From assembly GCF_900185015.1 (NCBI RefSeq), contig NZ_FXYD01000003.1, positions 186,001 to 250,000 on the forward strand: a stretch of DNA of 64,000 bases. Direction: 5' to 3'. This document shows positions 1 through 7,102 of the stretch, piece after piece; the stretch's first letter is position 1; every line of letters starts with the position of its first letter. The notes below the pieces were generated by a model. It saw only the letters and a program-made list of their open reading frames with translations, did no database searches and had not been told where the DNA came from. The stretch comes from Octadecabacter ascidiaceicola (GTDB lineage: Bacteria > Pseudomonadota > Alphaproteobacteria > Rhodobacterales > Rhodobacteraceae). Both the position numbers and the translations under genes were made by a program.

Positions 1-62
1 CGATCATCCCAGGTCATCTCATCTTCAATCGCATTGCGATCAGCCATAGATGCAAACGTCAT
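1..62 (-). CDS. 5' end of a gene running off the left edge, possibly an acyl-CoA ligase
   Basis: Only the first 20 codons are inside the window. The start at 62 is supported by a GGAGG box eight bases upstream, and the frame is open to the edge. The visible N-terminus (MTFASMADRNAIEDEMTWDD) reminds me of AMP-dependent long-chain acyl-CoA ligases, but this is from memory of a short segment and is weak. It lies downstream of the BON-LysM gene and is separated from it by a terminator, so it is probably a separate transcription unit. Confidence 0.45.
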   Translation of the reverse strand, partial: MTFASMADRNAIEDEMTWDD

Positions 63-159
63 CGCTCGCTCCTCCCGATATAATTGTTCCGCCCCTGCGG
101 GCAGTTTCCCTGTTTAGTAGGATGTGGTGGATTGCCGCGCCGCGCAAGACTAACGCTAC

Positions 160-196
160 GAAAAAGGGCCGCTCCAGAACTGTCTGGAGCGACCCT
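160..196 (-). terminator. Rho-independent terminator after the BON-LysM gene
   Basis: An inverted repeat GCTCCAGA/TCTGGAGC (171-178 and 183-190), extended by G-C pairs, is followed on the minus strand by a run of five T. It lies 29 bases past the stop of the BON-LysM gene at 225 and upstream of the next minus-strand gene. Confidence 0.85.
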
Positions 197-224
197 CATG
201 CAAACAGAGAACTCGTAACTAACC

Positions 225-635
225 TTAGTCTTCCTGCGGAATCCGCAATACTTGACCCGGATAAATCTTGTCCGGGTGGCTCAGCATTGGTTTGTTCGCT
301 TCGAAAATCTTCATGTAGTCATTGGCGCTACCAAGGGTTTTCTTCGCGATTGCGGACAGGTTGTCGCCTTTTTCCACAGTGTGGAAAACCGCGCCGTCGT
401 CGCTGTCATCTTCGACTTCAGCAACACCTTCAACGTTACCAACAGCAAGAATGATCTTTTCACGGGCTTCCTTGGAAACCGCTTTGCCTTTGATTTTGAC
501 TTTGTCGCCTTCAACAGAAATGTCGAGACCTTCGGCGTCCAAACCAAGGTCCGCGACTTCTTTGTTCAGTGCTTCAGCAGTTGGTTCACCAGCAACATCT
601 TTGCCAGATTTTTTCCAAAAATTAAACAGACCCAT
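225..635 (-). CDS. kbp: BON-LysM protein (Kbp/YgaU family)
   Basis: This 136-residue protein has a BON domain (about 22-76) followed by a C-terminal LysM domain (about 84-133, VEKGDNLSAIAKK through YPGQVLRIP), the architecture of E. coli YgaU/Kbp. In E. coli that protein binds potassium and affects growth under osmotic stress. No signal peptide is visible, which fits the cytoplasmic location reported for Kbp despite the LysM domain. The start MGLFNFWKK has a G/A-rich box upstream. It is monocistronic, with its own terminator. The family assignment is firm; the potassium-binding role is transferred from E. coli. Confidence 0.88.
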   Translation of the reverse strand: MGLFNFWKKSGKDVAGEPTAEALNKEVADLGLDAEGLDISVEGDKVKIKGKAVSKEAREKIILAVGNVEGVAEVEDDSDDGAVFHTVEKGDNLSAIAKKTLGSANDYMKIFEANKPMLSHPDKIYPGQVLRIPQED

Positions 636-708
636 CTTTGTTCTCCCCTAAGAATGGTGTTCGTATTGGGGTGAACTTGGCGTTCTCGTCAGCATTCCTC
701 AAGGGGAA

Positions 709-2502
709 TTAATCCGTTTGTGCGCCATCCGTGAACTGTAGCTTTGCAAGCCGGGCATATAGTCCGCCTTGCGCTACCAAGTCATCATGGGTGCCAATCG
801 CGGCAATTTTACCCTCTTCGAACACGATAATACGGTCTGCTTTCTTAACCGTCGCCAAACGGTGTGCCACGATCAAAGTTGTGCGGTCTTTGGAGAGCGT
901 ATCAACCGCGCTTTGCACCGCGCGCTCGGATTCAGCATCCAACGCACTTGTCGCTTCATCAAGCAACAACACCGGTGCGTCGCGCAAAATGGCGCGCGCA
1001 ATGGCGACACGTTGTTTTTGCCCACCTGAAAGCATCACGCCACGCTCGCCGACGTAACTATCGTATCCTTCTGGCAGAGCTGTCAGGAAATCATGCGCTG
1101 CTGCGGCTTTTGCAGCGGCTTCAACCTCGGCGTCAGTCGCATCAGGGCGACCAAAGCGAATGTTCTCGCGCGCGGAGGCCGCGAAAATGACAGGGTCTTG
1201 GGGCACAAGCGCCATGTGGCGACGGAAGTCCGCACGATCCAGATCACGCAGATCATCGCCATCAATTGTAATACGCCCCGCGCTTGGGTCATAGAACCGC
1301 AACAGCAGTTGAATGATCGTTGTCTTACCAGCACCTGACGGCCCGACGAGAGCAACGGTCTCTCCCGGTTCGACAGTAAATGTCACCCCGTCTAGCGCCT
1401 GCACACCTGGGCGTGCTGGATACGTGAATACAACATCTTCAAATTCGATCTCGCCGCGACGGGTTGCAGGCGCAGGAAGCGCTTTGGCAGGATCGCTCAC
1501 TGCGTCTTGGGTGTTTAGCAATTCGACCAAACGTTCCGTCGCACCAGCTGCGCGCTGAAGTTCCGACCAGATCTCGGTCAACGCACCAACTGCGCCAGCG
1601 ACCATGATTGTATAGATCATGAACTGTACCAGTTCACCGACAGTAATGTTGCCCGCGCGAACGTCCGCAGCCCCCATCCAAAGGAACCCGACAATCGCGC
1701 TAAACGCCAAGAAGATGACGATCGCCGTCAGAATCGCGCGGGTCGTGATACGTTTGCGTGCCACTTGGAAGCTTTGCTCGGTGACGCGGTGAAAATTCTC
1801 ACGGCTATGGCTTTCGTGTGTAAAGGCCTGCACCGTTTGCGCACTTAGCAGCTGTTCGGAAGCATCCCCGGAACTCTGTGCGATCCAGTCTTGGTTTTCC
1901 TTGCTCAAGCGACGCACTTTGCGCCCCAAAATGATGATCGGAAACACGATCAGCGGAATCGGCCAAAGCACCATCAATGACATCTTAACAGAGGTGAACA
2001 GCATCAACGCGATGCCACCCAATAAGATCAAAACATTGCGCAGCGCAACGGAGACCGAGCTGCCGATCACTGAAAGGATAACGGTGGTATCCGTTGTAAT
2101 CCGACTCAGGACTTCTCCGGTCAATATCCGTTCAAAAAACGCAGGGCTCATAGAAATCATACGGTCAAAAACCGACACGCGAATATCAGCAACCACCCGT
2201 TCGCCTAATCGGGTAACGAAATAGTAGCGCAGCGCCGTACCGACTGCCAAAAGGGCCGCTAAACCAAGCGCCGCCGCGAAATACCCGTCCAACAGGCTTG
2301 GGTCGGCGATATCAAAATTGTCGACGACGCGGCGAACGGCAAGCGGCAACACCAATGACATCATCGCCGTGGTCACCAACGCGACACCCGCCAATGCGAT
2401 CAACAAACCATACGGCTTCATGAACGGCCACAATGCGCCCAGCGCACCGATCTCCTTTGAACGTTCGCGTTCCATTTCAGCTTTTCTTGGGGCGTCGGCC
2501 AT
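709..2502 (-). CDS. ABC exporter, fused permease and ATPase (MsbA/lipid A exporter-like)
   Basis: This is a 597-residue half-transporter of the ABCB type. It has an N-terminal domain with six membrane helices (about 30-320) and a C-terminal nucleotide-binding domain with Walker A GPSGAGKTT (near 385), signature LSGGQKQR (near 490) and Walker B VLLLDEAT (near 513). Homodimers of this class export lipids, peptides or drugs; the substrate cannot be read from sequence. I chose the ATG at 2502 because AAGGA lies seven bases upstream. The frame is open 22 codons further, but that extension has no supporting signal. It is monocistronic, next to tRNA-Gly. Confidence 0.88.
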   Translation of the reverse strand: MADAPRKAEMERERSKEIGALGALWPFMKPYGLLIALAGVALVTTAMMSLVLPLAVRRVVDNFDIADPSLLDGYFAAALGLAALLAVGTALRYYFVTRLGERVVADIRVSVFDRMISMSPAFFERILTGEVLSRITTDTTVILSVIGSSVSVALRNVLILLGGIALMLFTSVKMSLMVLWPIPLIVFPIIILGRKVRRLSKENQDWIAQSSGDASEQLLSAQTVQAFTHESHSRENFHRVTEQSFQVARKRITTRAILTAIVIFLAFSAIVGFLWMGAADVRAGNITVGELVQFMIYTIMVAGAVGALTEIWSELQRAAGATERLVELLNTQDAVSDPAKALPAPATRRGEIEFEDVVFTYPARPGVQALDGVTFTVEPGETVALVGPSGAGKTTIIQLLLRFYDPSAGRITIDGDDLRDLDRADFRRHMALVPQDPVIFAASARENIRFGRPDATDAEVEAAAKAAAAHDFLTALPEGYDSYVGERGVMLSGGQKQRVAIARAILRDAPVLLLDEATSALDAESERAVQSAVDTLSKDRTTLIVAHRLATVKKADRIIVFEEGKIAAIGTHDDLVAQGGLYARLAKLQFTDGAQTD

Positions 2503-2685
2503 AACATATCCTTTGTTAAGGACACGACTTAATGGCGCGCGCAGGAGCACACAACCGCCCAGAACCAAGCATCTGTTCGGATGCGTCGTAATATCTCAAT
2601 TTATCGGAAAGCCTTCTGGCTCCGAACCGCCTATTTCCACGCAGTTATCGGGCCAGAGCGCAGGAATGTACTTTCTGATGGAGGT

Positions 2686-2760
2686 TGGAGCGGGTGGGGG
2701 GAATCGAACCCCCATCTCCAGTTTGGAAAACTGGGGTCTTAACCATTACACAACACCCGC
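2686..2760 (-). tRNA. tRNA-Gly(TCC)
   Basis: The minus strand folds as a cloverleaf. Acceptor arm GCGGGTG pairs with CACCCGC, followed by discriminator T and an encoded CCA (2686-2688). The anticodon stem CCAGT/ACTGG carries loop TTTCCAA, anticodon TCC. The T arm contains GGTTCGATTCC. Confidence 0.95.
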
Positions 2761-2770
2761 GACCAAGCAC

Positions 2771-2799
2771 TTCCTATTTCAGGGAAATTGGGGCGTCAA
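2771..2799 (-). promoter_or_regulatory. Candidate promoter of tRNA-Gly
   Basis: On the minus strand TTGACG (2794-2799) and TAGGAA (2771-2776) are separated by exactly 17 bases and lie 10 bases before the tRNA 5' end. The -35 box is good, the -10 box poor. Confidence 0.4.
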
Positions 2800-2862
2800 G
2801 ACATCGTCGGTCATGTTTCGACAATACCTGCGGAGGCCGACAAGAAACAGCAAAAGCGATCT

Positions 2863-3456
2863 TCAAAACTTTAGCTTCAATTGGCGGTCGATCTTGAGGT
2901 GAGATAACGCCGTACCGACGATTTCTTCCGCCTTCAATACAACCGTTGCCGCTGCACGTGCATCCTCACCCGCGTCATGATGGTGAAATTCGAGGCCAAG
3001 ATGCTTTTTGAGATTCGCAAGCCCGTGCCCCCCTGCCCCCTTCAACTCAGGCCAAGCTTGACGGGCAACCGTCACACTGTTGGTCCAATGTGAAGTGATC
3101 ATCGGCACACCGTAACGCACACAAGCCGACGTGAGCGCCTTTTCATCAAACGTGCTGTGTTGCACGAGGGAATGGGTGTTCAATAGATCAAATAAGCGAG
3201 CAAAGACTGTTGGAAACGTTTCCGCGCCCGCCACAGTTTCGGCTGAAATCCCATGCAGATCAGTATTGAATGGTTCAAACGGTTCTTCTGGGTCAATCAA
3301 AACAGAATAGGCCTGCACATCGCCCGTTTCACCAACAAAACAAAGCCCAATCTGACATATCCCACCGATCATTTTACCAGCTGTTTCTACATCTAGCGCG
3401 ATGAAACGAAACGGGCCGGTCGGTAACGTCGTGAGATGTCCAAACTTGTTCAACAT
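2863..3456 (-). CDS. DEDDh-type 3'-5' exonuclease (DnaQ-like)
   Basis: This 197-residue protein has the exonuclease fold of the DNA polymerase III epsilon family. Exo I is FIALDVETAG with D22 and E24, Exo II is in the SLVQHSTFDEKAL segment, and Exo III is the C-terminal HHHDAGEDA, giving the DEDDh set. Single-domain proteins of this kind trim 3' ends in repair or RNA turnover; the substrate is unknown. The gene starts 12 bases after the stop of the yaeQ-like gene, with AAGGAA before its ATG, so the two are probably co-transcribed. Confidence 0.85.
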   Translation of the reverse strand: MLNKFGHLTTLPTGPFRFIALDVETAGKMIGGICQIGLCFVGETGDVQAYSVLIDPEEPFEPFNTDLHGISAETVAGAETFPTVFARLFDLLNTHSLVQHSTFDEKALTSACVRYGVPMITSHWTNSVTVARQAWPELKGAGGHGLANLKKHLGLEFHHHDAGEDARAAATVVLKAEEIVGTALSHLKIDRQLKLKF

Positions 3457-3468
3457 GTTCCTTGCTAG

Positions 3469-4014
3469 CTACCCGGCACTTTTCCATTCAACCGGGGTGA
3501 CATAGACGATGTCGTCATCAACGCTGACCATTACATCCCCGTCCTGAATATTCACCTGCATCTGCATGGACCGATTTGCCAATGCGCTCAGTTCTCGGGT
3601 GGCGGTTTCGGCAAAGTTCATGACCTGAAGATTATCAAATCGCGTGGTGCTGTTCTTGATTTTCTCCCACCACATTTCTGCGGTCCTGCCACCGTAGCTA
3701 CAAACGATAACCTTGTCGGATTTTCCGCAAGACTGGCGGACAACCTTTTCGCTAGGCAAACCTAGCGACACCCATAATTCCAACTCACCGCTCAGGCTTT
3801 TCTGCCAGATGTCCGGCTCATCGTCCGTTGAAATACCTTTTGTCATCTCCAAATGCTCATCCGCATTCAAAGCAAAGGCGAGGACGCGCACCATTAATCG
3901 TTCATCCGTCTCAGACGGATGCTTTGCCACAGTTAGTTTGTGGGTCTCGTAATAGTGGCGGTCCATGTCACAGACGGACAATTCAACTTTGTAGATCGTA
4001 GCTTTTTGCGCCAT
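3469..4014 (-). CDS. yaeQ: YaeQ family protein
   Basis: This 181-residue protein matches YaeQ, with the N-terminal segment KATIYKVELSVCDMDRHYYE, the central SGELELWVSLGLPS and the C-terminal VEWKSAG typical of the family. YaeQ proteins have a fold related to PD-(D/E)XK nucleases and were proposed to affect RfaH/RpoS-related functions, but the biochemistry is unsettled. It is the first gene of a probable two-gene operon with the downstream exonuclease. Confidence 0.85.
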   Translation of the reverse strand: MAQKATIYKVELSVCDMDRHYYETHKLTVAKHPSETDERLMVRVLAFALNADEHLEMTKGISTDDEPDIWQKSLSGELELWVSLGLPSEKVVRQSCGKSDKVIVCSYGGRTAEMWWEKIKNSTTRFDNLQVMNFAETATRELSALANRSMQMQVNIQDGDVMVSVDDDIVYVTPVEWKSAG

Positions 4015-4235
4015 GTCATGCCCCAGACAATCGAAGATAGTGATGCCTAATGCTTATGCCCGTTTTCTGAAAGGATTTTCAAAGCCTGAGTATTATGTAT
4101 GCCAAGAAAGCGTCCCGAAGCTTCTGCAACCGAGACGAACGGGTAGGACCTAAAACAAGTCGTTGGCCCCCGACGCCGTAGCCAGTAGGGTTCCGGCTAT
4201 TCGAAATATCCGCTCGTCATTGAGGAAGCACTACA

Positions 4236-4649
4236 ATGAAAACCTTGCAACACGCTTTCACACTCATCGCATCCTTCGCGCTTTGCTCTTCCGCGCAGGC
4301 CCAATCAGAGCACGAAACCCTGCTTTGCGAAGCCGCTGAGACTGGCCGCGTTGTCGAGGTTGTTTACGACGGAGACGAAGACAAAGACAAAGACTGCCTA
4401 CCACGACTGGTTGACGTGCACCAAGTCGGGATCGGCAACAACGGGCAACTCTATATGCATGGTTGGCAGACGCGGGGCTGCACCAATGGGCGGGACTATG
4501 AATCCAAGCGGATTTTTCGCTTCGATCGGATCCAGTCGGTGGAAATTGTAGAAGGCGACTTCGGCGAGCGGTCCCGAGAGATCAAAGCCGAAGGCTGGGA
4601 TGGGTGCATAGGTTCGAACTGTTTCATGGCCGAGAACATCTGCGAATAG
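4236..4649 (+). CDS. Small secreted cysteine-rich protein with a WYL-like domain
   Basis: This 137-residue protein has a signal peptide (hydrophobic stretch ending ALCSSAQAQ), so it should be periplasmic or secreted. The mature part has six cysteines. Its central part (VVEVVYDG, then CLPRLVDVHQVG, LYMHGW, then KRIFRFDRIQSVEIV) follows the beta-strand pattern of WYL domains, which are normally regulatory ligand-binding modules in cytoplasmic transcription factors. An acidic stretch DGDEDKDKD is inserted between the first two strands. The WYL resemblance is my reading of the pattern and has not been tested. A GAGGAAG box precedes the start. The gene converges with the L,D-transpeptidase-like gene. 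Confidence 0.7.
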   Translation: MKTLQHAFTLIASFALCSSAQAQSEHETLLCEAAETGRVVEVVYDGDEDKDKDCLPRLVDVHQVGIGNNGQLYMHGWQTRGCTNGRDYESKRIFRFDRIQSVEIVEGDFGERSREIKAEGWDGCIGSNCFMAENICE

Positions 4650-4668
4650 ATTTGCCGTTTCTCAGCCA

Positions 4669-5658
4669 CTACTGACAGATCGGTAAAGGGCTGTAGTTCG
4701 GTGTTGGAAGCGAGGCCCGCCAATCTCGAATGATCGGCTCTAGCTGGCGTTTTGGCCAGAACTGCGGTGCACCGATTTGGCTCAAGCAGGAACTATTCCA
4801 ATACAGACCTTCCGCAGCCGGTGAACGCCCATTGCTTACCGCTGACGCAACCGCACTGATATCACGCGACTCTGGGTAAATATAAAGTGACGTCCGGTTT
4901 CCATCGACCATTGAGATTATCTGCTGTGACACGTCTTCGGACCAAGTCGTGCATCCGTTGCTTCGCCCGCTGGTGTAATCAATCAATCGCCCGAAGCGCA
5001 CGAAACCATCGTCGTCCGCGTGGGGACTGTTCGGTGCGCTCATCCGACATTGTGAACGTACAAACGCCGCCATATGCCCGCCAATCGCTCGATCCCTTGC
5101 GTTGGATGTCTCTCTCATTCCATCAAACACAAGGAACGTCCGGTTGAACGGCACCGTCTGGCCGCCTTGCCGAATATATCCCTTATGGGACGTGCGCGCC
5201 TCAGCCGTTAGGTACGACCCGCCCATTGTCAGGTTTGAGCCCAAGGCATTGCTGAAATGGCGTGCGCATTCGCGACCATTTGAGAAATCCGCCCCCGGAA
5301 TGCTGCGTCCGTTTCCGTATCCGGACGACACAGCCCGGAACGTACCCTGTGCTTCGCAAATAATGTAATATCGTTGCGCAGGCGTTCCACGCGACGACGT
5401 GCTCGGCCGCGTCGCATCCATCGCCATATAGCATGGGTTTCGAACGCCAGCTCGCCGCACTTGCTGTCGATAAAGATCGCGTGCGCGCTCAAGAACTACA
5501 GGCGCAATCTGCCCTTCACCGGTCCCAACATGCCGTTGCAACCACGCGGGCACCTCCCGCGACAACGGCTGCGCAAAAGCGGGCGATTGTGCCGTACCTG
5601 CCAAAACCAGCACAAGCCAAAGGCTTTTAACAAACCGCTTCACCAGTAAACCACCCAT
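4669..5658 (-). CDS. Murein L,D-transpeptidase catalytic domain family protein (YkuD_2-like)
   Basis: This is a 329-residue exported protein with an N-terminal hydrophobic signal ending near AQSPAFAQ. The C-terminal half carries GGSYLTAEARTSHKGY and GRSNGCTTW, resembling the YkuD_2 family in which GRSxGC holds the nucleophilic cysteine, here near residue 236. Such enzymes make or edit 3-3 crosslinks in peptidoglycan, but this family is poorly characterised. The His expected before the SxGC motif is less clear. I chose the ATG at 5658 because GGAGG lies six bases upstream; the frame is open eight more codons. Confidence 0.7.
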   Translation of the reverse strand: MGGLLVKRFVKSLWLVLVLAGTAQSPAFAQPLSREVPAWLQRHVGTGEGQIAPVVLERARDLYRQQVRRAGVRNPCYMAMDATRPSTSSRGTPAQRYYIICEAQGTFRAVSSGYGNGRSIPGADFSNGRECARHFSNALGSNLTMGGSYLTAEARTSHKGYIRQGGQTVPFNRTFLVFDGMRETSNARDRAIGGHMAAFVRSQCRMSAPNSPHADDDGFVRFGRLIDYTSGRSNGCTTWSEDVSQQIISMVDGNRTSLYIYPESRDISAVASAVSNGRSPAAEGLYWNSSCLSQIGAPQFWPKRQLEPIIRDWRASLPTPNYSPLPICQ

Positions 5659-5738
5659 GAGTGCCTCCAACCATGTCCACACGACAACACTAACAAAACC
5701 AAAATAGAACGGGAGTAATTTTTCCTGCCCTTTGTCAA

Positions 5739-5969
5739 AAAACGACGAACGACCGTATTGGTAACGCGGAAACTCAGAGCAACGCTATTGATAGCACACA
5801 TCTACAGACCGGAAGTGTGAAGCAGGCTGGAATCGTGGATAATGCAGTCGGGTCGGCGAATATTATCGACGGGTCTGTTCAGGAAGCTGATCTTGCGGAC
5901 GGGTCCGTTTCCGCGCGAACAATTCTCGCAGGAGCTGTGGACCAATCCCACCTTGCGGATAGCGTTTAG
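5739..5969 (+). pseudogene. Remnant of a repetitive phage-tail/stalk-like protein
   Basis: An open frame without a plausible start encodes imperfect repeats of the form DGSVxxADLADGSV (TGSVKQAG, DNAVGSANIIDGSV, EADLADGSV, LAGAVDQSHLADSV) and then stops at TAG 5967-5969. Such repeats are typical of phage tail fibres and stalk-like surface proteins. There is no ribosome site, and the frame runs back into the promoter region of the L,D-transpeptidase-like gene, so I read it as a C-terminal fragment. Its end coincides with the point where the AraC-type fragment on the other strand breaks off. Confidence 0.45.
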
Positions 5970-6469
5970 TTCATGTGGCCCCGGAAGGCTTGTGGCGACA
6001 GGTGTAATATGTTCGCCAGTTAACGTACGGGCGCATTCCGTGATGTAAAGTAATTTAAACAAGCCGAGGCTTGCTGACATCAGAGTTCCGGGTTCCGCCG
6101 GACTCATCACAAGGTTCAATTGTCCGTTGGCGCGTGCAATTTCCATCTAGCACGGTCCGATCAGTGGTTTGAAATCGGACAGTCGCTCCAGGCCCAACGA
6201 AAGGGTTTCAGCACATGAAAAGGCAAAATAGGTGGAAGGAACGGGCCGTGCGCGTAGGCCATTGCCAGTTCCATTTCCACGCCAGGACGATCCGCTTCGG
6301 CATACATTGCGTCCCAGATCCGAAAATAGGTTTCCGCACGGACACTGATCTCTTCTTCACCTACCAAGGACGCTGAAAGACCTACGCGACGCAGTACTTT
6401 CTCAGGCGTGATACCAAGTATCGCGCTCATTTGTTTTAGGTAGCCACCTATTGGATACCGCGTTGCCAT
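5945..6469 (-). pseudogene. Broken AraC-type regulator, N-terminal ligand-binding part only
   Basis: The first segment (6469 down to about 6230; MATRYPIGGYLKQMSAILGI) reads like the N-terminal domain of AraC regulators with an arabinose-binding-like domain. Near 6228 the frame shifts: the other frame continues with FAFSCAETLSLGLERLSDF and ends in a TAG just before 6146, after which the same reading resumes as MEIARANGQLNLVMSPAEPG. Similarity fades near 5945, so the C-terminal helix-turn-helix is missing. A frameshift, an in-frame stop and a 3' truncation together make it non-functional. Confidence 0.65.
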
Positions 6470-6637
6470 CCTGTTTCTCCGGTCTAATACCCTGTCATTT
6501 ATGACCTTAGCCGATGCACGACTTCCATACTTCTAGATGATTTTGGCACGATGCAGTACCTGTTTGGCACCTATCGACAATTCCCTTTCTTGCGTGTCTC
6601 GTTACATTGGACCCAACAACGGCCAGGAGGCGGCGCA

Positions 6638-7099
6638 ATGCGACTTACCGTAAATGGAACTGAGCACGAGGTGGACGTCACATCAGACATGCCGTTGCTT
6701 TGGGTGCTTCGTGACGAGTTGAACATCACTGGCCCCAAGTATGGATGCGGAATTGCCCAATGCGGTGCATGTACTGTGCATGTCGACGGGTTTGCTGTTC
6801 GGTCCTGCCAACTTGCAGTAGGTGACCTCGCAGGGGGGCATGTCACGACGATCGAAGGTCTCGCATCACCCGAAGGCCTACACGCCGTTCAAGAGGCGTG
6901 GATAGAGCATCAAGTTGCGCAATGCGGGTACTGTCAATCAGGCCAGATCATGCAGGCCGCATCGTTTCTTGAAACCAATCCTGAGCCGACGGATGAAGAC
7001 ATCGATGCTGCCATGTCAGCAAACCTGTGTCGCTGTGGAACATACCCCCGCATTCGCGCAGCGGTACATGCTGCCGCGAAGAAACTGCAGGAGGCCTAG
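6638..7099 (+). CDS. iorA: 2Fe-2S subunit of an IorA-type molybdenum hydroxylase
   Basis: This 153-residue protein carries two [2Fe-2S] clusters. The plant-type site is CGIAQCGAC plus a later Cys, and the second, C-terminal site is CGYCQSG plus CRCG. This is the small subunit of xanthine-oxidase-family enzymes; with the next gene it matches isoquinoline 1-oxidoreductase IorAB. The start at 6638 is set by AGGAGG nine bases upstream; the open frame extends 29 codons further with no support. It is the first gene of a four-gene operon with the catalytic subunit, a cytochrome c and a membrane protein. The true substrate is unknown. Confidence 0.88.
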   Translation: MRLTVNGTEHEVDVTSDMPLLWVLRDELNITGPKYGCGIAQCGACTVHVDGFAVRSCQLAVGDLAGGHVTTIEGLASPEGLHAVQEAWIEHQVAQCGYCQSGQIMQAASFLETNPEPTDEDIDAAMSANLCRCGTYPRIRAAVHAAAKKLQEA

Positions 7100-7102
7100 G
7101 TC

